From Marasmius tenuissimus (Eukaryota > Basidiomycota > Agaricomycetes > Agaricales > Marasmiaceae), in NCBI GenBank assembly GCA_029532415.1, contig JAQOTA010000047.1, positions 2,108,001 to 2,172,000 of the forward strand: a stretch of 64,000 nt of DNA. Reading direction: 5' to 3'. Each line of letters starts with the position of its first letter. Within the stretch, counting starts at the first letter, position 1. The notes below the pieces were generated by a model. That model made no database searches. It was given only the letters and a program-made list of their open reading frames with translations, and was not told where the DNA came from. Shown here one piece after another: positions 54,709-64,000 of this stretch. The position numbers and the translations under genes were made by a program.

Positions 54709-57360
54709 ATGAACCCCAACTTGCTGCCACAGAACACTGCGAATCCTTCCGAGTCTGCTTTGAACAACTATGGCAACCGGAACACCATGTATCAGAACTG
54801 CAATATCCAAAACACGCAAAACGACCCTCCTGGTTAGTTGTTGCTCGTCCGTATGACCACTAGCTAAAGAATTCCCTTCGAAGACCCCCCACGTTCAGGT
54901 ATCGAAATCCTTGCAGATCATATCGCTCCCACCGCCCTCCATTCCTCCGACGCCCGAAATGCCCGAACCGCGTGCCTCGAAGGAACGAGGGTGGGTATCG
55001 TCAAGAAACTGACCGGCTGGGTTGAAGACCCGTCGAAGAAGCGTCGCGTGTGCTGGGCTACCGGAGGAGCTGGTGTGGGGAAGTCGGCGATTGCTCAGAC
55101 CATCTGCGAGACGTCTTGTCGAAAATCTCAACTCGCCGCAAGCTTCTTCTTCTCCCGAAACGACGCCTCGCGATCTACTTTAGATCGGTTCTTTCCTACT
55201 CTAGCCCATCAGCTCGCAACCAGTGAACCGTTTCGGAGCGCTGGGTTGTCCACGCTCATCGACAACGCCGTTCGTGAAAATCCAGGCAAACTCCGGGCGA
55301 CGAATTTGGAAGGTCAATTCCAGTCGTTGATTTCCCAGCCCTGTGCTCAGATAGATGCAAAGAAGTGGAAGACATTACCCAAGCTCATCGTCATCGACGG
55401 ACTTGACGAATGCATGGGCGGGTCCGGTACCACCAGCGCCAGTCGCGCACAGGAGGCTCTCTTATCCATCATTAATCACGCCACTTCCGCTAGCCCTCTC
55501 CTTCCGTTCCAGTTCATGATATTCAGCCGACCGGAGCGCACTATCCGGAATTTCTTCCAGACCACCCTTTCTCATGAGCCTGTGGATACACGCGACTTCA
55601 ACGCCGAAGCCGATCACGATATCAGGACATATCTAAAGAAAGAATTTGCTACTCTTTCTGACGAAATCCCAATAATCGGGGATTGGCCGGGAGAAGAAGC
55701 AATTAGCCAGCTCATGCACAAGGCAGACGGACATTTCATCTATGTCGTTACCGTCATGAAATACATCACTGGTAACAATCCATTGCCAGCAGACCTGCGG
55801 GAACGACTGGACATTGTTCTTCACACGGAAGAGACCATGTCCCACCCCGACCTCAGTGACCTCGACCAGCTCTACCATACTATTCTCCGACGGTTTGGAA
55901 ATAGCGACTTGCACACACAGTTGTTGCTACCCCTCTTACAACTTATCATCACACCAGTGAATAAACAGGCTGGGTATCCGGAGATCCTCAACCATCATAG
56001 GCGCCATCTCATGGCAGCAGTTCTGAAAATCGACTTTCGACAGTATTCCGGATTACTCTCTCAGTTGCGCTCAGTCCTTCACGTTCCGGATGACCCTCAC
56101 AGTGCAGATGTTTCAGTCCTTCATGCCTCCTTTTCGGACTTCCTGGGCGAGGGGCATCGTTCACACGAGTTTCACGTTCAGCCATTACCGAAGGGCTCCT
56201 GTCTCAACCGCACTTGCTGTGGTTTGCTCCTCATTCTCGGACAACAGCTGGACCAGCATCAAAGACATGAACAGATGGAGTCTGAGAATCAGATACCGGA
56301 GCTGTCTTCTCTCAATTCCTGGGAGATTATTGCACTATGTTTTCACTGCTTCACCAATGATAGACCCTGGATGAAAAAATATTACACCCCCAGTGAAGAG
56401 CTCCCATCTGCTGCCATTAACTTTGATCTGTATGGATACTCAAATATGATACTAGACAGGTTTGTTCTTGTCCCTCTTAAGTTGTTTAACATTGGGATCA
56501 CCTATACACCTAGAGAATGGGCCAAGGAAACATTCCGGGGATGCCAGTCAATGGATTGGAAGAAGTACCTCTTCCCATATGATGAGTAAGAAGCACTTCA
56601 CTGCCTGATGCACTGACGAGTTCAAGTTACTGATAGACCACATCCAGTTACAGTTACTATGATTTGCAGTACCACAAACACTGCATCGACCCCGCTGCAA
56701 AGCGCCGAGAATTCCTTCATGCCTTGTTCAGGATGCTTCTCAAGAATATGATTTATATACAAAAATTTTACACCAACTTGAAGGTATGTAGCCCTACGGA
56801 TAACCGTTGCTCAACTTGCCTCAACTTGGCTTCTGGATCAGCGCAATGGCATGGATTTGCATCACAGTTACTTTGAGGATGATTGGTTGGTTATTCTACC
56901 GAAGGACAAGAAAAACAGAAAAGTCTCTCTTTCCCGTCTGGGTTGTATTGCTGCTCTTGGATCACTGCCACGGCCAGAAGTACTGACTGGCCGCCCTGGA
57001 TGGCTTCTCATCAAGTTCCCCCAGACTGCAAGAGACAGTTGGAGCATTGCATCGCCATTGAATGTGCTACCCCATGCAGAACTAGAGCGAGCGACAACCA
57101 AATTTAGTGGAGACAAGTTCGAGTTCTGTCTCGTTGGGCAGCAACAGAGGGAACAGTTCACCGCAAATTTTGTACCTACTTACGATGAAGGCGCTAAGGA
57201 ATGGAAATACCCCCCAGCAATTTCGACCGCAGTTTGGGACAACCTACTTGAAACTCTGACGAGCACGATAATCGAGATCCCTCAGCCCAACGGAGAGAGC
57301 GATAGCAAAGAGGTGGCGGCACCGTGGTGGCTTAGAGGACTTCATCAGATCTTCTCATAG
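54709..57360 (+). CDS. NACHT-domain STAND NTPase, copy 3 (4 exons, 821 aa)
   Basis: Proposed exons: 54709-54832, 54899-56585, 56648-56783 and 56842-57360. Exon 1 has 41 codons, Asn-rich (NNYGNRNTMYQNCNIQNTQN). Walker A is GGAGVGKS at residues 97-104, followed by LIVIDGLDEC and VLHASFSDFLGEGHRS. The C-terminal third is as in copies 1 and 2 and ends RGLHQIFS. Frame and junctions are intact throughout, so all three NACHT genes look functional, in contrast to the decayed F-box and X copies around them. No effector domain of a known type is fused at the N-terminus. Role inferred from the STAND family. Confidence 0.88.
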
Positions 57361-57619
57361 CGGAGAGTGGTACTGTATCGTGCTCAGGCCCAGCAGCGGG
57401 GGATTCGGACTGGGGATGCATAAGGAGCTCATTTTCGTGTAAATCTTTAGTATGTATTCAGCTCAACGAACCCTGTTACTTATGCCGATCAGAGCCAACC
57501 GTGGATCCTTTGAATCGTCTGTCAACAGTGGTTCTTGAAATGATTCTACAATGAAATTCAGCAGCATATACACGAAAGGTGCAAGGACATGACTCGAACA
57601 CTCGCCTTGCATTCCTCGA

Positions 57620-57830
57620 TTCACTCCTCATAACCCAGGTTCAATGAAGTTCATCAACACGCGGCAGTTAATCCATACACCAACCGTTCCCCTACCCAGT
57701 TCAAGAAAAAGCAGCCGTGAGTTCGATACCATCCCTGAACCATCCGCTCCGACTCTACCAAAGCTCACCATATCGCCTCGGGAGTATATACAGATGTGAA
57801 TTTGCCGACCGGAAGCAACTGAGTACTTGC
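57620..57830 (-). pseudogene. F-box 3'-end remnant downstream of NACHT copy 3
   Basis: Third copy of the remnant found after NACHT copies 1 and 2, more degraded. Only the region around the RWR motif and the LPVG-K-TS-like stretch (about 57770-57830, minus strand) is recognisable. Confidence 0.5.
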
Positions 57831-58096
57831 TCGACTCATGAGTGCTTGTGGGTCTTCGCCTCATGATCAGAAATGTACTTTGGTTTCATTGGCCCCATGT
57901 AGTGTTGATCTTCGAAGTATCCTAGAACTACCCGCCGCCTCGTCCATCAAAAGTTACCTGTTATCGCGAGCCTTTTACTTACGTTTCATAAGAAACCTCT
58001 ATTCGACATGGGACCTTTGAAGTATACAAAACATTGAAATGCTATACCGCCTACTGGGACTAGTTAGACAGTAAGTCTACTTCTCGTCCGTCGGTA

Positions 58097-60294
58097 CTAC
58101 GCTGGAAGGAGTCGTAGGTGGAGGTGCCGCCGTATCGCCAAAGGCAATTCAGTGAACCGTCGTATCGAACTTGTACCCCAAACCGAGATGAAGGACACGG
58201 TGACGTAGAGTCGGGACGAGGAAAGACTGCCTACTTCACGTTTCGTGAGCAAGGAATGCCCTTCTCCAAGGCGAAGTTTCCGACCTCGTTCGCCGGTAGC
58301 TTCTCCTTCCTCTCTTGACTTCAACCATCTCGGCGGATTGCCATCGATCTCGCCGTCCACCTTCATCTCTATCTCCACCACCAGCCTTGCTTCAGCCCTG
58401 CTTCATTGCCTGTCCTTGACCATCAAGACGACAACCTCGGCCCAACAAATCAATGAGTGGCCCTCTTCAATACCGAAGCGGGTCTTTGAGGAGCTTAAAA
58501 ACCTCGTTGCCGCTTCGAGTATAACTGGATTCTGCATCCACGTAGGGAGGTCGTGCCCTAACCCAGCAGGGGGTCATACATCGGTTCAAGAGGAGATTGA
58601 AGTCAGGGAAGAAGGTATAGATATAGAACGAGGTCGAGTGAATCCGATGTTGAGCCCGCTTATACACCAAAAGTGTTCGAACGAGCTCTAGAATTCGTCT
58701 GGGTGGCCGGAGAAGTGAACACAACGTAGTTCTTGCTCTTTTGGCCAGTTCCCAGCGCCGCCGTGGATGACGATGGTGATATGCCGTCCTGACCAGCTCG
58801 GGCATCTCGTTCGTGATGTCGGTGGCTGGTGCCCCCTTCTCTCCCTTCACCCCATCTGACACGACCTGGTAAGCTCTGGTTCTTCGCCCCTTGACCTTTC
58901 TACCCAAATCCTCCACGTTACCGACCAAACTCCGACTCTCATACTTGACTTTCAGCAGTGCAACGACATCTTGCACTACCTACGCCGACTGGCTCGCCAT
59001 CAGCCTCCTCTCCTCCGCCGGCCTCTCGTCACTCTCTACCATTCTTGGCCTCTCCACCTTAATTCTCTTCGCGTTGGTGCCTTCAGCAGCAGCAATGCGA
59101 CGTCAAGTTAAGACGATTCGTTCGAGGCCATCATCGTCGAGTTCGAGCTGGAAGAGCCAGGCATTTGTTAACCGAGGTTGAGTTGAGCTATACGAACGAC
59201 CGCAAGCAGACAGTTGCAGCGAGATCGAGCTGGAGTCGACGTTCTGCTTGACCTGAGTGGTTTGTTTCCGAGAATAGGGAAAAACTCCGTCGGTTGCTGT
59301 TGGATGGTACATCTAGGTGAGTAACCGTCTCTTTTACGTAGCAATCGAAGGACCTACGGCATGTTTTCCCTCTAAAAAGGTTGACGTTCCTTCGGTGTGC
59401 TCATATTCCTCAACCGTCGGCGTCATCGAAGTGTTCTGTACCATCGGTGCTGTCACCGTTCGTGTGTGAGGTTTAGACATGATAGAAGCTGCCAGAGCGG
59501 GGCGGCGTCGGATTGGTGTGGTGACATGGAATACAAGTTCAGGTTCTGGGGTATGGGCGTCAGACTGAACATGCGTGTTTGACCGTAGCGAGGGAGAACG
59601 GAGAGGCGCTTCTGATCGTGGGGTCGATGGGACCGGCTCGCAAGTAGTATGTAGACGGGACAGTGGGGTACAAAGAGACCGTTCCGACTTTGGAGCCTGC
59701 CCGTTCATCCCAGGAGCTTCAAAATAGACTGACGATAGAGTGGGTGGAAGGAGACCATCTGGCACATTCCGTAACTAGAGCATGTATCCAGTTGTCATAC
59801 TCGGGACAGTGCATGGGGCTCGCTATGGGCTGTGTGTTTAGTTGATGGGTGATGCGATCTCGTGCTCGGGCCCTCAAGCGAGTGTACGTAGCCCAAAATC
59901 GAGAGAGAGATGGTCGGGAGATGCCTAAGGAATGCAGCGATGAGCAAAGGATACCAGCAGATGAGCGACATAAATTACACACCTTTTGACCCTCGAGTCT
60001 CGAAAGCAAACGGCCTCCATCCAGTTGAGTATTCCCGGCACCCTCCACTCTCCAATCTCAACCCAAGAAATTCGTGCGCAAATTGAGGCTGGAGTTCAAG
60101 TATCTATATCTTGGCCAGCTGGGGTCGCGTAGGGTATTCTGGCATGGCGAAATGGTCGAATAGAAACACGCGTTCGCTACACGGATGCGGCGTGAAGTGT
60201 GCTCGTGAAACGCTTTCAGGGTCGTTCGTCCACTATATGAGCCTAAAAACCAATTCTTGAGTGAGTTTTCGTCCAACTGAAACACAAGAGACAT
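58097..60294 (-). pseudogene. Family X, copy C (decayed)
   Basis: Matches to other copies: GVQVRYDGSLNC near 58190-58150 (minus strand); an internal exon at about 58790-58690 (ITIVIHGGAGNWPKEQELRCV), equivalent to copy D; and the first-exon donor GTGTGTAATT at about 59980, shared with copy 1. The presumed start is the ATG at 60294. A TGA at 60058-60060 breaks the first exon. No conserved C-terminal end was found. Confidence 0.3.
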
Positions 60295-60411
60295 GATGAA
60301 CGCACTCATTCACTGATTCCCTGTTTGCCAGATGCCAGTGTTGGCCTGTCGGTGATACACGAGCGACCATATCCAAGCCCTCTACGCAATGGTGAAAAGC
60401 TTTCTTCTTTA

Positions 60412-60571
60412 GGCCCCGTTCGGCTCGTCGGATAAGATAAGGATTTCCCCGCCAAAAATATTGGAGTCCGTCAGTGAAGAATAAAACAATTATTTAGGCG
60501 CCCACAATCAGACAGGGAAATCAATGTTTTTTTATTGTTATCCTATCTTATCCGACGAGCCGAACGGGGCC
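60412..60571. mobile_element. 160-bp MITE, PIF/Harbinger (Tourist-like)
   Basis: Near-perfect terminal inverted repeats of about 30 bp begin GGCCCCGTTCGGCTCGTCGG. The target duplication TTA lies at 60409-60411 and 60572-60574. A 3-bp TWA target and GGCC(N)nGTT ends are typical of PIF/Harbinger MITEs. It lies upstream of family X copy C, between the copy's start and the GGTCACAC site. It has no coding capacity. Confidence 0.92.
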
Positions 60572-60652
60572 TTATTGGGCGAGGAGTAAGAATGTGTGAG
60601 AGAACAAGCCAGTTGTCGTCGTTGAAATTCAAAATGAGGGGAGTCACATAGC

Positions 60653-60669
60653 GGTCACACTCGAGTGAC
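60653..60669. promoter_or_regulatory. Conserved GGTCACACTCGAGTGAC site near family X copy C
   Basis: Fourth copy of the site seen at 8285, 15435 and 48252. The MITE at 60412-60571 has pushed it further from the presumed start than in the other copies. Confidence 0.35.
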
Positions 60670-61089
60670 AAGAGCTCGGTTCACGGCGATGCGGCTGAAA
60701 ATCTCCGGACCCGGCATTCACGAGGCGAGGGTCAACAAGTGCCTACAAGGCGTCATGATTCACGACAACCACGACGACTACCACCACTTGCAACTGCTGA
60801 GTCTTTTCCCTCAAACCTACACTCGGACATGGCGGGCTAGGGCTTCTGTCAAGACTTTTTGATCAAGACTTTGGATCTCTTTGGAATGACTTTGCCTTCA
60901 ACACCACTCCAAGATTTCAGCCGACAACTGGCGACGCCGGGATAGCACGCTCTCGCCTCTCAATATCACGTTGTTACGCATGCAAATACGAGCATCTTTT
61001 CGCGAAGAATTCAAACTCACTAGGCAAATTTCCCTCTCTTGAAGGTCGAGCTATTCGACAATAGACTCTATCGTAACTGTCCGATAAGC
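60670..61089. other. Spacer similar to the region downstream of secreted protein A
   Basis: Similar in order and in patches to 15450-15774. It shows that this block continues to the same neighbour as in the first block. No gene is seen. Confidence 0.4.
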
Positions 61090-61245
61090 TGCAAGCTTTT
61101 CAAGTCCAATGCCTCTCCGCAGTTTATCTCCTTCACGTCAAGTTGGCAATCATCTGTGAGCTGCAACGACACAATATCATTGTTGAATCAAATGAAATGA
61201 TAGCCGTTCTTGCCCGGTTCTTCCCGTGCGATCACCATAGTTCAT
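61090..61245 (-). pseudogene. Relic of a secreted beta-rich protein gene (3' end only)
   Basis: The minus strand matches the last 50 or so codons and the 3' flank of secreted protein A, with a small frameshift just after the conserved NYGD motif. The 5' two thirds, including signal peptide, intron and most cysteines, are absent. At about 61245 the sequence switches directly to F-box sequence. It is therefore not a functional gene. Confidence 0.75.
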
Positions 61246-61710
61246 TGGGGACTGCTGTCCTCGAAATCCCTTCAAAAGCCCGGCCACAGGAACATTGAAC
61301 GTAAACGGGAAAACTCTTGCCATAAGCTCGGCTGGTAGCTCACGCGCGAGCCACAGGACTGAGCAACACTCCAAAGGACCTCTTCAAATCGCTTCTTTTC
61401 CAGCACCAGAGAGTCCATAAACTCTCGCGACCAGCCCATCCTAGTGGCGACCAACGAGATCTAGCGCCTCGATCGGTCATACCGGTTTCGATGAACTTTA
61501 TCTCCTCTTATAAGGGTGGATGCACGTTACAGCAGGAGAACGTCGCATGTGACATCTGGAAGCTCGAATATTTCTCCGAGATGCCTCAAACTCGAAGCCG
61601 CACTTACAATCGAGGGAGAAGCGCGATGAAAGAGGCAACTCCAAATCGTTTCCTTGTCCTGACTGCGAGCCAGCAGATGTCGATTCAGGGTCAACTTCCG
61701 ATCTGGACAT
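61246..61710 (-). pseudogene. F-box protein fragment, copy 6 (N-terminal half, frameshifted)
   Basis: ATG at 61710 (MSRSEVDPES). A CKCGFEFEASRRN segment replaces the usual CPDC motif. Then comes a coiled-coil part in a second frame (ISLVATRMGWSREF, then EKKRFEEV) and an F-box core in a third (LPAELMARVFPF, then GFRGQQSP). Sequence ends abruptly at 61245, where it joins the secreted-protein relic. Two frameshifts and the missing LRR half make it a pseudogene. It sits where the first F-box of a pair is expected, next to F-box 5. Confidence 0.75.
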
Positions 61711-62463
61711 CGCAGTAAGTTTATTAAGGGCCCAACGCCTGATAACGGTATCAAATTGCAGGTGGAAAGAGAGTACAAGACAGAGAGTGGCTTTGCTTAC
61801 CTGCGGTCGTGGTAATTTGGTGGGGCGTTTGATGGTTTGAGTCGGACGACAATGTCGTCTTCTCGTACCCGCGGTCATGGTGATTTGAAGCTGAGAATTG
61901 CTTGTTGATGGTTTCAACTTCGTTCTCTGCATATAATCTATGTTCTAATCCAATTCCGCTGCTTTGTCCGCAATCCCTGTTGTCAAATGAGAAGTATTCG
62001 ATACGGTTTATACTCAAGTCAAGCTGAGAATCCCACCAGTAGAGACGAGAATGTATTGCTACGTCTCGAGTACAAAGGAAGGGCAACAATTACCTAAAGC
62101 GAGGACCTGCCGTGACACTGACACTCCAACATCGCAATACCATTTTTATATTTCCATGCTACTCAGCATACCCAACGCTAGTAATCCAAGTGAAAACGAC
62201 TGGCAATGAATGTTCTTTGACAATCGATGAGCTTTCCAGAGGATTTAATTTCATCAATCGGCCAAGATTTTCCAACCACACAACCGTAGTAAGTACAGTT
62301 CCTCCCATGACAGCAAACCGTAACGCTCCGGGGACCAGGCCCACAGAAAGGGCAATAACTCCCTAGTGTCGAGGGTGAATATCATCAATACAAGCAAGAT
62401 AACGGCACGAGCACATCGAGGGAACCCACCAAACAACCCATATCGTCACAGACCGGGTTCTCC
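61711..62463. other. Spacer between F-box fragment and F-box 5
   Basis: Presumed promoter side of the broken copy 6 and 3' side of F-box 5. No convincing gene or repeat was seen; the 62112-62340 ORFs have no paralog in the window. Confidence 0.4.
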
Positions 62464-64000
62464 TCATAGCCAAATTCGAAGTCCTTCAACACGTAACTGA
62501 TCCAAACGTTCGTCGTCTATCACTCTGTCGAGTTTAACAAACGAGAGCCTCGAGTTGGCTGCACCCGTCGAGTCACTCGCTTCAGGTACCCCTGAAATAC
62601 GCCACCTGGTCTCGAGAAGGTCGACGAGAGCCTCGTCAGTATACGAGGATGCAAAACCGTCGATGGGGAGTAACGACAGGCTCTCAAGTCTTGGGACTAG
62701 GGAGAGACTATTGGTCGCGGTGTCTGTCCGGCGAAATAGAGACAGGTATTCGTCCGATATCCCGCCAACCAGGGCCACGCCGAATGAGAGGTCGTTTAAC
62801 GATGTAAGAGGGGTGAGGACGGTAGAAAATTCGTTTGGCGGCATTTCAAACCTGTGGATCGATAGCGAGACTAGATTCTGCGGGTGGAGGAAGAATGTCG
62901 AAAGGGCCGTATGGTCGGGTCCAGACGAGAGGATGTTGAGCTTTTTCAGCGAAGGGGCTTTTATATAAGGCAACATAAAGTGGATTCCGTTCAGCGCATC
63001 GATGCTGTGTATGGCCAGCTCAACCAGATTATTTGAAGTCACTGTCAAACGGCCAGATGCAAAGGTCGTTGTATGTCGTGCCCTCCCAAATTCAGCTATG
63101 GACTCGGAATGAAGACAGAGATTATACGACTTGATCTCGGTGAAGAGAGAAAATGCGCGATTAAGCGACATGTTCATAATCTCGAGCAAAAGTGGATTTG
63201 AGATACCCTCAAGCTCCGCATCCTGCCAACAGTAGTGGGTTATTTGTTTGTACGGCAGCGTCAATTTTTTGAAGGGCCATTCTTCCGCTACGCTCCTGGG
63301 GTCAGCTGAGATAACAATCCTCTTCAGCTGCGGGGCAAATTTGAAACAGTCGAACTTGGGACCGAGTACTGGACCAATCAACTTGACTTGAAGTGACTGC
63401 AAAGACTGTAGCCGACCTGTGATAGGAGACATCCACACTGCGAAGAGATCGCCGTGTAAGTCGATGCGCAAATGTCTCCAACGGGGCGAATGACAGCAAA
63501 TCGATGAGAGAAACCGCTCGAGGGAGGAGGAGGTCGGATTAGGTACCCGAGCAACGATGTCGATGGGATGATTCACGCTACGTTGGAGTTGTAGCTGAAG
63601 ACGGTGGCATCGGGCGACCGACATAGCCAGTGGCTGTTTATCGTCGGGAGGGATCGTAAACAAAACAGACGACCATAAACTGGGCGTGCTTAGCGCGAGT
63701 TTACGCCAAGACTGACAGACCTGGGATAGCACCCAAGGATGTTTGGAAGGGTTGAGAGAAGTTGGAGGCTGTTGACCTCGGAACCCCTCCGAGAAGTCGG
63801 CCACAGGAACGTCGAGGGAAAGCGAGAAAACTCTCGTCAGAAGCTCGGCTGATATCTTGTGAATAGGCCTCAGGATTGACTGGGATCCCGAAACAACCCT
63901 TTCAATCCGCTTCTTTTCCTCCACCAGAAGGTCTATGTCTACTCGCAACCGACTAATCCTGGTGGTGATCAACGAGATCTGGGCCAGCGCATTGGTGATA
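62464..64000 (-). CDS. F-box/LRR-like protein, copy 5 (5' end beyond window)
   Basis: The frame is open from the right window edge to TGA at 62464 (EGLRIWL end); the N-terminal part with the CPDC motif is cut off. The visible part has a coiled coil, an F-box (RPIHKISAELLTRVFSL, then VCQSWRKLAL) and the leucine-rich half with LSSGPDHTALSTFF and DDERLDQLRVEGL. The core reads KISAELL where other copies read RLPPELL, a possible change in Skp1 contact. No stop or frameshift. The real start lies past 64000. It occupies the second position of an F-box pair, like copies 2 and 4, but unlike them it is intact. Confidence 0.85.
   Translation of the reverse strand, partial: ITNALAQISLITTRISRLRVDIDLLVEEKKRIERVVSGSQSILRPIHKISAELLTRVFSLSLDVPVADFSEGFRGQQPPTSLNPSKHPWVLSQVCQSWRKLALSTPSLWSSVLFTIPPDDKQPLAMSVARCHRLQLQLQRSVNHPIDIVARVPNPTSSSLERFLSSICCHSPRWRHLRIDLHGDLFAVWMSPITGRLQSLQSLQVKLIGPVLGPKFDCFKFAPQLKRIVISADPRSVAEEWPFKKLTLPYKQITHYCWQDAELEGISNPLLLEIMNMSLNRAFSLFTEIKSYNLCLHSESIAEFGRARHTTTFASGRLTVTSNNLVELAIHSIDALNGIHFMLPYIKAPSLKKLNILSSGPDHTALSTFFLHPQNLVSLSIHRFEMPPNEFSTVLTPLTSLNDLSFGVALVGGISDEYLSLFRRTDTATNSLSLVPRLESLSLLPIDGFASSYTDEALVDLLETRWRISGVPEASDSTGAANSRLSFVKLDRVIDDERLDQLRVEGLRIWL

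Noticed and set aside
63972..63972. Start of F-box 5 at 63972
   Set aside because: The codon there is TTG; the frame continues to the window edge, so the true start lies outside.

Overview
The window is accessory DNA from a filamentous basidiomycete, most likely an Agaricomycete; the genus cannot be assigned from sequence alone. Evidence: short (50-90 bp) GT-AG introns, NACHT P-loop proteins of the basidiomycete type, F-box proteins with an LPPE(V/L)LxRIF core, a chromodomain Ty3/gypsy element and a Harbinger-type MITE. No rRNA, tRNA or CRISPR was found.

The region is built from repeated copies of four gene families. (1) F-box/LRR-like genes, all on the minus strand: copy 1 (<1-1736) is intact but cut by the window edge, copy 2 (2383-4158) has one nonsense codon, copy 3 (18431-24565) is split by a 4.4-kb transposon, copy 4 (25172-26920) has four nonsense codons, copy 5 (62464->64000) is intact but cut by the edge, and copy 6 (61246-61710) is a fragment. 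(2) Three plus-strand NACHT NTPase genes of four exons each (8900-11587, 41695-44350, 54709-57360), each followed by a remnant of an F-box 3' end. (3) An unrecognised multi-exon minus-strand family, called family X here, in seven mostly decayed copies before and after the NACHT genes. (4) A divergent pair of small secreted Cys-containing proteins (15775-16467 and 17412-18113), plus one truncated relic (61090-61245).

The order F-box pair, X, NACHT, F-box remnant, X, secreted genes, F-box pair occurs once from 1 to 27000. It recurs, expanded and rearranged, from 37700 to 64000. In the second round a deletion has joined the middle of a secreted-protein gene to the middle of an F-box gene near 61245.

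Mobile DNA: a TIR element without recognisable transposase (18934-23299, TSD AA) interrupts F-box 3, and removing it with one AA restores the frame. A Ty3/gypsy element with apparently identical 341-bp LTRs (27025-36145, TSD TGTAC) lies beside a 1.0-kb motif-array element (36151-37186); together they separate F-box 4 from its upstream DNA. A 160-bp MITE with TSD TTA lies at 60412-60571.

How the genes work together is inference only. Intracellular NACHT switches, F-box substrate adaptors and secreted proteins with a possible pore-forming fold, all duplicating and decaying together, fit a fast-evolving recognition or defence locus. Nothing in the sequence proves a shared pathway.
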